In this document: piece after piece, positions 7,238-15,018 of the stretch
How positions within the stretch are numbered: position 1 is the first letter of the stretch
Layout of the letters: each line of letters starts with the position of its first letter
Notes under the pieces: model-generated
What the model was told of the DNA's origin: nothing
Seen by the model: the letters and a program-made list of their open reading frames with translations, nothing else
The model's database searches: none
Program-made: the position numbers and the translations under genes
From: an uncultured Erysipelotrichaceae bacterium
GTDB lineage: Bacteria > Bacillota_I > Bacilli_A > Erysipelotrichales > Erysipelotrichaceae
Direction of reading: 5' to 3'
Length of the DNA: 38,159 nt
NCBI GenBank assembly: GCA_944326055.1
Contig: CALVCT010000002.1
Location: 1 to 38,159 of the forward strand

Positions 7238-8293
7238 ATGCAAATTAAGATAGATCATCTTACCAAGAAGTTTCCGGATACCACAGCTGTTGATGATTTT
7301 ACTATGGAGTTCGAAAGTGGTAAATTGACCGCTTTATTAGGTCCGTCGGGATGTGGTAAATCGACGATGCTCAATATGTTGGCTGGTATCTTACCTGCAA
7401 CGGATGGACATATATACTTCGATGATGATGATGTTACAGATATGCCACCACAAAAAAGAGGGGTTGGTCTTGTTTTCCAAAACTATGCCCTATATCCACA
7501 TATGACCGTTTTAGAGAACATCTGTTTCCCTCTTGAGATCCAAAAGGTCAATAAAGCTGAAAGGATCGAAAAAGCCAAAGAGATGGCTAAACTTGTTCAT
7601 GTTGATCAATATCTTGATCGTAAACCAAAAGAGCTATCTGGTGGTCAGCAACAACGTGTTGCTATTGCACGTGCTTTGATCAAGACGCCTCGTTTATTAT
7701 TACTCGATGAGCCACTTTCAAATCTAGATGCGCGCTTACGTATTGAAATGCGTGAGGAGATCAGGCGTATCCAACAAGAGACTAAAGTCACCACGATCTT
7801 TGTCACTCATGACCAAGAAGAGGCGATGTCTATCTCTGATAGTATCGTACTTATGAAAGATGGTATATTAATGCAAGTCGATAAACCACAAGCTCTGTAC
7901 GATGATCCAAACCATACCTTTGTTGCTAGTTTCTTAGGTAACCCACCGATCAATAACCTTGAAGGTATCATCAATGATGCTGGTGACTTTGAATTAAAAG
8001 ATCATAGTGCAACGATCAAATTGAATGAAAAGAAGGGCATAAAAGGTGAAGAGGTCATCTTAGGTATCCGTCCAGAAGCTATTACGATCGGTCCTGATTT
8101 CAATACGAAGGCTGAGATCTTAGAACGCTATACGATGGGTAAAGAGGAATTAGCTAATATCAAGATCGGAAGTGCTGAGTTAAGGGTCTATATATCAGTT
8201 GATCATGATTGTAAGAAAGGCGATGTGATCGATCTTGTCTTACGTAATAAAGGTGTCTTCTTATTTGATAAAGCAAGTGGCAAGAGGCTTTGA
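7238..8293 (+). CDS. Sugar ABC transporter ATP-binding protein (MsmX/UgpC type)
   Basis: Cytosolic ATPase that powers the CUT1 sugar importer as a homodimer. Walker A GPSGCGKST has Lys41, the Q-loop is VFQNYALYPHM, and the signature LSGGQ is at 133-137. Walker B has Asp157 and Glu158, and the switch His191 is in VTHDQEEA. The C-terminal 115 residues form the OB/TOBE regulatory domain typical of MalK, UgpC and MsmX. In many Firmicutes one MsmX serves several importers and is encoded apart; here it is inside the operon, so it may be dedicated or shared. AAAGGAGAAG precedes the start. Confidence 0.95.
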   Translation: MQIKIDHLTKKFPDTTAVDDFTMEFESGKLTALLGPSGCGKSTMLNMLAGILPATDGHIYFDDDDVTDMPPQKRGVGLVFQNYALYPHMTVLENICFPLEIQKVNKAERIEKAKEMAKLVHVDQYLDRKPKELSGGQQQRVAIARALIKTPRLLLLDEPLSNLDARLRIEMREEIRRIQQETKVTTIFVTHDQEEAMSISDSIVLMKDGILMQVDKPQALYDDPNHTFVASFLGNPPINNLEGIINDAGDFELKDHSATIKLNEKKGIKGEEVILGIRPEAITIGPDFNTKAEILERYTMGKEELANIKIGSAELRVYISVDHDCKKGDVIDLVLRNKGVFLFDKASGKRL

Positions 8294-8295
8294 TC

Positions 8296-9216
8296 ATGGC
8301 GGAAGCAGTACTAAAAAGTAAAAAGCGCAGTAGTTCTGGTATCTTCAATACCAAATGGGAACCACTCATCTACTTAGCACCGTTTTTGATCGGAGTCATT
8401 ATCTTTACGTTATATCCTTTCTTCAATATCATCTTGATCTCTTTCAAGGAAGGATACAGACAGATGACTGGTGCTTTTCAAAGCTTCGGCTTTGATAACT
8501 ACGTCCATATCTTTACTGATCCATACTTTATCAATGCGCTTAAGAATACAGCGATGTATGTCGGCTTTGTCGTTCCGATCAGTACGGCATTATCCTTATT
8601 TTTCGCTAACCTATTGAATCAAAAGATCAAGGGTATCGGTATTTTCCAAACAGCTTTCTTCTTACCGATGGTCACATCAGTTACCGCGATCGGCCTTGTT
8701 TGGAAACTGATGTTCAATGACAGGATCGGTGTCATCAATGCGATGTTAGGACTATTTGGCGTAGAACGGATTGAGTGGTTACTTGATCCAGCTATGAACA
8801 TATGGGCTCTTATCATATACGGTATTTGGAATATGATGCCTTTTACGATCATCATCTTATTATCAGGTCTTCAGAATATCGATCCACTGTACTACACAGC
8901 AGCTAAAGTCGATGGCGCTAGCAGTCGTAAGCAGTTCTTTAGGATCACGGTGCCACTTTTAGCGCCAACTATCGGTCTTACATGTATCATCAATATGATC
9001 AGTGCTTCGAAAGTCTTTGGTGAACTGTTTCCACTGTTCAGTGGCCGACCAGGTACAGCATACAATCTCTTTACGATGGTCTATTACATCTATTATGAGT
9101 TCAATGTTGCAAGACATCTAGGTTATGCTGCTGCAGCTTCGATCATCTTATTTATCATCGTCTTTGTCTTTACGATGATCCAGTTGTACGTCCAAAGACG
9201 TTGGCGTTACTATTAG
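8296..9216 (+). CDS. Sugar ABC transporter permease (MalF/UgpA type)
   Basis: Integral membrane subunit of the CUT1 importer. It shows about six membrane segments and the EAA coupling loop YYTAAKVDGASSRKQFFRI, with the ITVPLLAPT continuation that contacts the ATPase. The frame extends upstream to a TTG at 8290, but the ATG at 8296 has AGAGG at proper distance (8 bases), so I chose it, giving 306 residues. It begins two bases after the ATPase stop codon. Its partner permease follows. Confidence 0.94.
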   Translation: MAEAVLKSKKRSSSGIFNTKWEPLIYLAPFLIGVIIFTLYPFFNIILISFKEGYRQMTGAFQSFGFDNYVHIFTDPYFINALKNTAMYVGFVVPISTALSLFFANLLNQKIKGIGIFQTAFFLPMVTSVTAIGLVWKLMFNDRIGVINAMLGLFGVERIEWLLDPAMNIWALIIYGIWNMMPFTIIILLSGLQNIDPLYYTAAKVDGASSRKQFFRITVPLLAPTIGLTCIINMISASKVFGELFPLFSGRPGTAYNLFTMVYYIYYEFNVARHLGYAAAASIILFIIVFVFTMIQLYVQRRWRYY

Positions 9217-9225
9217 GAGGTGACT

Positions 9226-10056
9226 ATGCGATTTCACTTTGATATCAAGAAATTCTTTGTCTACTTCTTTTTGATCCTTGGAGCCTTGATCATGATCTTT
9301 CCATTCTATTGGATGATCGTGAACTCATTAAAGACGGCTCAAGATATGACGGCTTATCCACCAACTTGGGTGCCTTCTAACTGGTTCAATTTTGATAATT
9401 ATATCGAAGCTTTCAATAAGGCACCATTTGGTATCTATTTCATCAATTCTGTCATCGTCACGATCTCCTGTGTCATCATCACGACTTTTACGACGATCTT
9501 AGGCGCTTTTGCCTTCTCCAGACTTAAGTTTAAAGGTCGTGATCTTATCTTCTCTTTGATGCTCGGTCTGATGATGGTACCATTTGAGATGTTGGTCATC
9601 ACAAATTATACGACAGTCGCTAAGCTAGGCTTGATCGATACATTAGCAGTACTCATCTTGCCATTTACTTCATCGATCTTCTACACTTATATCTTAAGGA
9701 ACTTCTTCCTTTCGATACCGGACAGTCTTTATTACAGTGCCAGGATCGATGGTGCTTCAAACTGGAAGTATCTATGGCGTATCATGGTACCTATCGCTAA
9801 ACCAAGTCTTATGACGATAACGTTATTGAATGCGATCACCTGTTGGAACTCATTCTTTTGGACCTTACTTGTCATCAATAATGATGTCAATCGTACCTTA
9901 CCGTATGGTCTCTATGCGTTTATGACAGAGGGTGGTTCAGATACGAAACTGATGATGGCTGCCGCGACCTTTACGGTCTTGCCGATGATAATCTTATTCT
10001 TGTTTGCTAGAAAATATATCGTTAATGGTGTTGCAAGAGGCGGACTTAAAGGCTGA
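9226..10056 (+). CDS. Sugar ABC transporter permease (MalG/UgpE type)
   Basis: Second permease subunit, expected to pair with the preceding one. There are six predicted membrane segments. The EAA loop YYSARIDGASNWKYLWRI continues into MVPIAKPS, and the C-terminus is short and basic (RGGLKG), typical of MalG-like subunits. An in-frame GTG at 9220 exists, but it overlaps a perfect AGGAGGTGA ribosome site placed five bases before the ATG at 9226, so the ATG is the likely start (276 residues). Confidence 0.94.
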   Translation: MRFHFDIKKFFVYFFLILGALIMIFPFYWMIVNSLKTAQDMTAYPPTWVPSNWFNFDNYIEAFNKAPFGIYFINSVIVTISCVIITTFTTILGAFAFSRLKFKGRDLIFSLMLGLMMVPFEMLVITNYTTVAKLGLIDTLAVLILPFTSSIFYTYILRNFFLSIPDSLYYSARIDGASNWKYLWRIMVPIAKPSLMTITLLNAITCWNSFFWTLLVINNDVNRTLPYGLYAFMTEGGSDTKLMMAAATFTVLPMIILFLFARKYIVNGVARGGLKG

Positions 10057-10073
10057 TCTTCAATATTGACAAT

Positions 10074-10100
10074 AAGCGAGGTGACTCGCTTTTGTTTTGC
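10074..10100 (+). terminator. Intrinsic terminator of the ABC operon
   Basis: A 7-bp stem AAGCGAG/CTCGCTT with loop GTGA (10074-10091) is followed by a T-rich stretch. Confidence 0.85.
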
Positions 10101-10126
10101 TTTTAACTTTTCTATAACAAAGTTTA

Positions 10127-10135
10127 TGTTAGAAT
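10127..10135 (+). promoter_or_regulatory. Extended -10 promoter, leaderless start
   Basis: TG-T-TAGAAT (10127-10135) is an extended -10 box with no clear -35. Nine bases separate it from the ATG at 10145, so the message should begin within two or three bases of the start codon. No ribosome site is present. Confidence 0.6.
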
Positions 10136-10144
10136 ATTTAGCGT

Positions 10145-11290
10145 ATGAGAAATTTATTCAAAGACAAAGATCTGATGCGTCAAGTTTTCATCTTTGCAGC
10201 GGCTGGTATCATCGTCGTCTCGTTTTATCTTGTCATATCTAATCTCGATATCGTTGGTGGCGTTATAAGCGAAGTCGTCGATGTCCTCATGCCATTTATC
10301 TGGGGCATAATCTTTTACTTGCTCTTAGGAAAAGTAGAGAAATTCATTGAGGAAAGGATACCGGCAAAACTATCGCTCAAATGGCGACGTATCATCGCTA
10401 CGTTTGCTTCGATCATCTTTTTGCTCTTGTTTATTGGTCTTTTCTTTTTGATCATCGTACCATCGCTCATCGATTCTGGCACGCGTCTAGCGATCAATAT
10501 CAATACTTATATCGGTGATCTAATGAATTGGTTAGAATCGCTTGACTTGCAGTATCTGATCAATGACAATACGATACAGACCTTAGAGACATATATGACA
10601 GATGTCTTCTCTGAGCTTATCAATTTCTTAAGAGCCAGCATCCCATCTATCGTCTCAACGACCTATGCAACGATCAGTGGTATCTTCTCATTTATAATCG
10701 GACTTATCATCTGTGCATATATCATGATCGATCGTGATCGCTTGCATCATCAGTTCATAAAGCTTGGAAAAGCATTTCTTAAAGATGGACATCTTATCAA
10801 TATCACACGTGTCTTATCGAAGGCAGTCGAGAAGTTCAATAGTTTCATCCGCGGTCAGCTCATCGATGCTTTGATCGTCGGTATCTTATGTTTCATCCTC
10901 ATGACTATCTTACATCTTGATTATGCTGTACTTATCAGTTGTATCTGTGCTCTGACTAATGTCATACCAGTTTTTGGACCTTTCATCGGTGCCATACCTT
11001 CTGCTTTTCTCTTACTGATGGTAGATCCTATACAATGTCTTGTCTTCGTCATCATGATCGTCGTTTTACAACAGGTCGATGGCAATATCATCTGTCCAAA
11101 GATCCTAGGTGATTCGATAGGTCTTTCGAAGGTCTGGATCATGTTTGCGATCATCGTTGGTGGCGGATTATTTGGTATCGTTGGCATGTTCTTTGGTGTA
11201 CCGATCTTCGGACTTTTCTATTATTTCCTCAACGAGTATGCACAAAGTCGTATCGATAATAAAAAAGAGTCGACAGGCGACTCAGAATAG
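10145..11290 (+). CDS. AI-2E family transporter
   Basis: Member of the AI-2E/UPF0118 membrane protein family (TqsA, YdbI, YtvI relatives), thought to export small molecules or act as a sodium-driven antiporter. The actual substrate is unknown. It shows an N-terminal membrane pair, a long amphipathic central region, and the family C-terminal half with VIPVFGPFIGAIPSA, a QQVDGNIICPKILGDSIGL loop and GGGLFGIVGMFFGVP. The 381 residues are normal. The start follows an extended -10 box with no ribosome site, implying leaderless translation. Its 3' end overlaps the convergent Fe-S scaffold gene by nine bases. Confidence 0.9.
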   Translation: MRNLFKDKDLMRQVFIFAAAGIIVVSFYLVISNLDIVGGVISEVVDVLMPFIWGIIFYLLLGKVEKFIEERIPAKLSLKWRRIIATFASIIFLLLFIGLFFLIIVPSLIDSGTRLAININTYIGDLMNWLESLDLQYLINDNTIQTLETYMTDVFSELINFLRASIPSIVSTTYATISGIFSFIIGLIICAYIMIDRDRLHHQFIKLGKAFLKDGHLINITRVLSKAVEKFNSFIRGQLIDALIVGILCFILMTILHLDYAVLISCICALTNVIPVFGPFIGAIPSAFLLLMVDPIQCLVFVIMIVVLQQVDGNIICPKILGDSIGLSKVWIMFAIIVGGGLFGIVGMFFGVPIFGLFYYFLNEYAQSRIDNKKESTGDSE

Positions 11291-11530
11291 TTGATCTTGA
11301 GCTAACCTGACTTCTTTGACATCAGGTATCTCATCCAATATGATGGCTTCTATGCCATCTTTTATTGTTAAGTCTAGAGCACTACAACCGATACAAGCAC
11401 CATGTACTCGGACATAGACGATGCCATCTTCTAAGTGATCAAAAGTCACATCGCCACCATCTCTTTGCACATAAGGTCTGATCTTTTCGATCGTTTGCTC
11501 GATCTTGATGATCATCTCATCTTTATCCAT
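11282..11530 (-). CDS. NifU C-terminal domain protein (Fe-S cluster scaffold)
   Basis: Small cytosolic Nfu-type protein, the family of B. subtilis YutI, which carries and delivers Fe-S clusters. The 82 residues are the NifU-C domain alone. The motif RDGGDVTF is followed by the cluster-binding CxxC in GACIGCSA. It lies downstream of the PAP2-like gene with nine bases between and a good ribosome site, so the two probably share a transcript. Its end overlaps the convergent transporter gene by nine bases, with no hairpin between them. Confidence 0.92.
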   Translation of the reverse strand: MDKDEMIIKIEQTIEKIRPYVQRDGGDVTFDHLEDGIVYVRVHGACIGCSALDLTIKDGIEAIILDEIPDVKEVRLAQDQLF

Positions 11531-11539
11531 ATCTGCCTC

Positions 11540-11992
11540 CTATAATATCGACAAGAACAACGCACAAGCCATACCGATGATAGCTCCCACAAAGACTTCT
11601 GGCCACTTATGGCCTAAGACATCTTTAAGTGGTTCTTCATAGATCGGATCGTCAAGTTCGATCTCGGGGTCCTGTTTGAGATCACGAACGATCTGTTTAG
11701 TGACTTGGATGTTCTTACCTGCATAGTATCGGACATTAGCTGCATCATATGCAACTATGATGCCTAAGGCCAGTGTCACTGCAAAAAGAGGGGAATTGAA
11801 CGACTCTTGAAGACCGACGGAAAGACACAAAGAAGCAACACCAGCTGTATGGCTTGATGGCATACCGCCACTTGCGAAAAAGAGCCGCGATCTAAAAGGG
11901 CTTCCTTTGAACATTGGCAAGAAAGGTTTGATGCCCTGTGCTAAAAGCACAGAGATGATAAAAGACCAAAAAGGGTACATCGCATGAAACAT
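11540..11992 (-). CDS. Divergent PAP2 family membrane protein (YuiD type)
   Basis: Acid phosphatase/vanadium haloperoxidase-related family (DivPAP). The motifs GGMPSSHTA, AYDAANVRYYAG and LGHKWPEVFVGA are all present. These correspond loosely to PAP2 phosphatase motifs, but the biochemical role is unproven. Expected location is the membrane, with hydrophobic segments at both ends and around residues 65-85. The 150 residues are typical. AGAGGTG six bases upstream supports the ATG at 11992. Divergent from the S1-domain gene. Confidence 0.88.
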   Translation of the reverse strand: MFHAMYPFWSFIISVLLAQGIKPFLPMFKGSPFRSRLFFASGGMPSSHTAGVASLCLSVGLQESFNSPLFAVTLALGIIVAYDAANVRYYAGKNIQVTKQIVRDLKQDPEIELDDPIYEEPLKDVLGHKWPEVFVGAIIGMACALFLSIL

Positions 11993-12041
11993 CTATTCAC
12001 CTCTTTCTAAAAGAGTATACCACAAAAGGATGCCTAAGCTG

Positions 12042-12047
12042 TATAAT
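12042..12047 (+). promoter_or_regulatory. -10 box of the S1 protein-pgi unit
   Basis: A perfect TATAAT preceded by TG lies inside a longer possible reading frame starting at 12030, with nine bases to the ATG at 12057. I see no clear -35. This places transcription start at about 12053-12054 and excludes the upstream ATG. Confidence 0.6.
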
Positions 12048-12056
12048 AGACGCGTT

Positions 12057-12428
12057 ATGAAGATCGAAGATTATAAGCCAGGCATGATCGTCTATGGAAA
12101 GATAACAGGTATCCAAGCCTATGGTGCTTTCGTCTCTTTTGCGGGCGATGTCAAGGGACTCATCCATATCTCAGAACTATCAGAGCGTTATGTGCGTGAT
12201 GTCAAACATTTTGTCTCTATCGGTGATTATGTCTTTGTTAAAGTGGTTGATGTCGACATCGAACATCGACAACTACGTCTATCGCTCAAAGCCTTAGACC
12301 ATACTTTACGCAAAGCACGCCGCCACGTCGTCTTTGATGGCATGCCAAAACATAAAAAGGGCTTTTCTTCACTTCAGGATAGACTTCCGATCTGGGTAAA
12401 AGAAAGTAAGGAGAAGATATGCGATTAG
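12057..12428 (+). CDS. S1 RNA-binding domain protein (CvfD/YugI type)
   Basis: Single S1 domain at about residues 8-75 (YGKITGIQAYGAFVSF, KGLIHISELS, VKVVDVD, RLSLKAL) with a short basic tail. This is the architecture of general stress protein GSP13/CvfD, which binds ribosomes or RNA and tunes translation. In B. subtilis yugI lies close to pgi, as here, which supports the family. The start at 12057 is chosen because a -10 box occupies the upstream extension; the message would be leaderless. The last ten bases overlap pgi. Confidence 0.88.
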   Translation: MKIEDYKPGMIVYGKITGIQAYGAFVSFAGDVKGLIHISELSERYVRDVKHFVSIGDYVFVKVVDVDIEHRQLRLSLKALDHTLRKARRHVVFDGMPKHKKGFSSLQDRLPIWVKESKEKICD

Positions 12429-13690
12429 ATCTAACGAATGCAAAATTGAATGTAGATCTTTCTTCATGGCAAGAAAGAGTCGATGAAGCTCATGATTGGC
12501 TTCATGAAAAGACGGGAAAAGGAAACGACTACGTCGGATGGGTAAAGTGGCCTCTTGAATACGATAAAGAAGAAGTCAAAAGGATCAAAGATCTAGCTTT
12601 AAGGCTTAAAGACAAGACTGATGTCTTGATCGTCTGCGGTATAGGTGGCTCCTATCTTGGTGCTAGAGCTGCTTTAGAGATGATACGAGGTCTTTATCCC
12701 AACGATGGACCTGAGATCATCTTTGTCGGCAACACTTTTAGTGCGACATATCTAAATCAAGTCCTTGAACATGTCAAAGATAAAGAGATCGTCGTCAATG
12801 TCATCTCCAAGTCGGGAACGACGACTGAAACTTCTGTTTCTTTCAGGCTCTTTAAAGAACTTGTTGAAAAGAAGTATAGTAAAGAAGAGGCTAAGGAGCG
12901 TATCATCGCAACGACAGATAAAGCTCGCGGCACTCTAAAAGCTCTCGCTGATGAGATGGGCTATGAGACTTTCGTCATTCCTGATGATATCGGTGGTCGC
13001 TATAGTGTTTTCACTGCAGTTGGCTTACTTCCTATGGCTTTTGCAGGTATCGATCCTGAAGAAGTCCTAAGAGGATCAAAGGCAGCATTTGACGACTTCA
13101 GCGTCAGTGATATCTCTAAGAATATCGCTTATCAATACGCAATCGCTAGACGTATCATGGATGAAAAAGGCAAGAGCGCTGAAATGTTTGTGACATATGA
13201 GTTACAACTCGCTTCGATCGGTGAATGGTGGAAACAACTCTTTGGTGAATCAGAAGGTAAAGATGGTCTAGGTATCTTACCGACAAGCGCTACTTTCTCA
13301 ACTGATCTGCATTCTCTTGGACAATTCATCCAACAAGGACGCAAATGCCTGTTTGAGACACTACTTTGGATCGATAAGATGCCAAATGATATAACATTCC
13401 CACGTGAAGAAGTTGACTTTGATCATATGAACTATCTTGCTGGAAAACAAGTCTCTTGGGTCAATGAGATGGCAATGCGTGGAACTCTTAGTGCTCATGT
13501 CGATGATGGTGATGTTCCTAATATCGTCATCCATCTTGATGATGCAAGTGCATATAGCTTTGGCTATATGATCTATTTCTTCTTCAAAGCTTGTGGAATG
13601 TCTTGCTATCTATTGGGTGTCAATCCTTTTGATCAGCCAGGCGTTGAAGTATATAAGAAGAAGATGTTCAAATTATTGGGCAAAGAATAA
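12419..13690 (+). CDS. pgi: Glucose-6-phosphate isomerase
   Basis: Glycolytic enzyme interconverting glucose 6-phosphate and fructose 6-phosphate. Recognised by VCGIGGSYLGARAALE, the phosphate-binding NVISKSGTTTET, GGRYSVFTAVGLLP, the GESEGKDG region and the C-terminal VNPFDQPGVEVYKKKM with its catalytic Lys. The 423 residues match the short Firmicutes form. AAGGAG precedes the start inside the upstream gene, so translation is coupled. It links the imported sugars to glycolysis. Confidence 0.97.
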   Translation: MRLDLTNAKLNVDLSSWQERVDEAHDWLHEKTGKGNDYVGWVKWPLEYDKEEVKRIKDLALRLKDKTDVLIVCGIGGSYLGARAALEMIRGLYPNDGPEIIFVGNTFSATYLNQVLEHVKDKEIVVNVISKSGTTTETSVSFRLFKELVEKKYSKEEAKERIIATTDKARGTLKALADEMGYETFVIPDDIGGRYSVFTAVGLLPMAFAGIDPEEVLRGSKAAFDDFSVSDISKNIAYQYAIARRIMDEKGKSAEMFVTYELQLASIGEWWKQLFGESEGKDGLGILPTSATFSTDLHSLGQFIQQGRKCLFETLLWIDKMPNDITFPREEVDFDHMNYLAGKQVSWVNEMAMRGTLSAHVDDGDVPNIVIHLDDASAYSFGYMIYFFFKACGMSCYLLGVNPFDQPGVEVYKKKMFKLLGKE

Positions 13691-13699
13691 AGCGATAAG

Positions 13700-13722
13700 A
13701 GCTGGGTGACCAGCTTTTATTA
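13700..13722 (+). terminator. Intrinsic terminator after pgi
   Basis: A 6-bp stem AGCTGG/CCAGCT with loop GTGA (13700-13715) is followed by a T-rich tail that abuts the -35 box of the next unit. Confidence 0.8.
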
Positions 13723-13751
13723 TTGACAATGATTAATACACATAATACAAT
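13723..13751 (+). promoter_or_regulatory. Promoter of the GntR-ABC operon
   Basis: Consensus TTGACA (13723-13728), 17-bp spacer, TACAAT (13746-13751). It is strong in its boxes and overlaps a 9-bp tandem repeat array, so tight regulation is likely. Confidence 0.85.
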
Positions 13752-13768
13752 TAATACAGATAATACAG
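13733..13768 (+). repeat. Four 9-bp tandem repeats over the promoter
   Basis: The unit (A/T)TAATACA plus one variable base occurs at 13733, 13742, 13751 and 13760. It covers the spacer, the -10 box and the transcription start. It probably forms the operator of the GntR protein encoded just downstream. Confidence 0.8.
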
Positions 13769-13780
13769 AAAGGAGAAGTA

Positions 13781-14137
13781 ATGTTTACGATCAATCTACA
13801 TGGTAAAGAATCCATTTATGAACAGATCAGATCGCAGATCATCCGATTCATCAAGATCGGTATCTTACAGCCTGATGATAAATTGCCTTCTGTAAGAGAG
13901 CTCTCTATGGAACTGGGAATAAATCCAAATACTGTTCAAAGAGCTTATAGTCAACTGGAAAGTGATGGTTATCTTTACATCTTATCTAAAAAGGGCGCAT
14001 TTATCGCCGACCGTCATGTCGATAAAGATGAGATGATAATCTCGTTTAAAAAAGAAGTGATACATTATAGAGATGAAGGACTGACTCATGAAGATGTCCT
14101 TAAGACGATAGAAGAAGTATATGGGGGTAAACAGTGA
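13781..14137 (+). CDS. GntR family regulator, YtrA subfamily
   Basis: DNA-binding repressor of 118 residues. The N-terminal winged helix-turn-helix (about residues 10-72) has the signature IYEQIRSQI, DKLPSVRELSMELGINPNTVQRAY, GYLYILSKKGAFI. Only a short helical tail follows, with no ligand domain, as in YtrA-type regulators. These usually sit at the head of an ABC transporter operon and control it, as in B. subtilis ytrABCDEF. It is followed by an ABC ATPase overlapping by one base. It likely binds the tandem repeats in its own promoter. AAAGGAGAAG precedes the start. Confidence 0.92.
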   Translation: MFTINLHGKESIYEQIRSQIIRFIKIGILQPDDKLPSVRELSMELGINPNTVQRAYSQLESDGYLYILSKKGAFIADRHVDKDEMIISFKKEVIHYRDEGLTHEDVLKTIEEVYGGKQ

Positions 14138-15018
14138 TGTTAGAAATAAAAGGTCTTGATAAGAGTTTTGAAGATAAACAGGTCCTCAAAGATCTTGATA
14201 TGCATCTTGATGATGGACATGTCTTTGGACTTGTTGGGGTAAATGGTGCAGGCAAGAGCACACTATTGCGCTGCATTGCTGGTGTCTATATGTGGGATGA
14301 TGGTGTCATTGATTTTGATGATGTCGATGTTCGCGATGCTAGATGCCGTAAGGATATCTTGCTTATCGGTGATGATCCTTTCTTTCAAAGGACAAGTACG
14401 ATCGAAGATATCATCAGTTTCTATGCAACTTTTTATAATTTTGATAAAGAAGCTTATTATCGCTATCTGAACATGTTCAAACTTGATCCTAAAAAACCAC
14501 TCAATTCTTTCTCCAAAGGTATGAAAAGACAAGTCTTCCTCATCGTTGCTTTAGCGATCAGACCAAGGCTGCTCTTGCTTGATGAAGCTTTTGATGGTCT
14601 TGATCCTTTGACAAGACTTGACTTCAAGCGAGCTTTGGCTGAGTTATTGAATGACGACAAAGTCTCAGTCATCATCTCAAGCCATAACCTCAAAGAGCTT
14701 GAGGATATCTGTGATAGCTTTGGTCTGCTTGAAGATGGTAGGATCAAGACTTCAGGTGATCTTGATATCTCTAAGGCGATGGTCAATCGTTATCAGATCG
14801 CTTTTGATAAAGAAGTCACTAGAGAAGATTTCGATGATCTAGATGTTCTTAATTTTGCAAGTTCAGGACGCATTGTCACCCTTGTCATCAAAGGTGACGA
14901 AGATAAGGTACTAGAAGCTATTGAAGCTAAGGATCCTCTATTGGTCGATGTCTTACCTGTCGACTTTGAAGAACTTTTCATCTATGAAGTAGAAATGCGA
15001 GGTACGATCGATGAATAA
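14137..15018 (+). CDS. ABC transporter ATP-binding protein (YtrB/BcrA-like)
   Basis: ATPase of an exporter-type ABC system. Walker A GVNGAGKST has Lys40, the signature is the variant NSFSKGMKRQ, Walker B is LLLDEAFDGLDP, and the switch His is in SSHNLKELEDICD. A C-terminal extension of about 80 residues follows, as in bacitracin-type and YtrB-like ATPases. The ATG overlaps the regulator stop (TGATG) after GGGGGT; a GTG three bases earlier is an alternative. It overlaps the permease by eight bases, so all three genes are one unit. Substrate unknown; relatives respond to cell-wall antibiotics. Confidence 0.9.
   Translation: MLEIKGLDKSFEDKQVLKDLDMHLDDGHVFGLVGVNGAGKSTLLRCIAGVYMWDDGVIDFDDVDVRDARCRKDILLIGDDPFFQRTSTIEDIISFYATFYNFDKEAYYRYLNMFKLDPKKPLNSFSKGMKRQVFLIVALAIRPRLLLLDEAFDGLDPLTRLDFKRALAELLNDDKVSVIISSHNLKELEDICDSFGLLEDGRIKTSGDLDISKAMVNRYQIAFDKEVTREDFDDLDVLNFASSGRIVTLVIKGDEDKVLEAIEAKDPLLVDVLPVDFEELFIYEVEMRGTIDE

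Noticed and set aside
12030-12056. Upstream ATG giving a nine-residue extension of the S1 protein
   Set aside because: The extension contains the TATAAT box that drives the gene, and the S1 family starts at the downstream ATG.
13742-13767. Possible CRISPR-like repeats
   Set aside because: The unit is only 9 bp with no spacers; it is a promoter tandem repeat.
14463-14786. 107-residue open frame on the minus strand inside the ABC ATPase
   Set aside because: Antisense of a clear ATPase gene containing its signature and Walker B motifs; serine-rich composition typical of a shadow.
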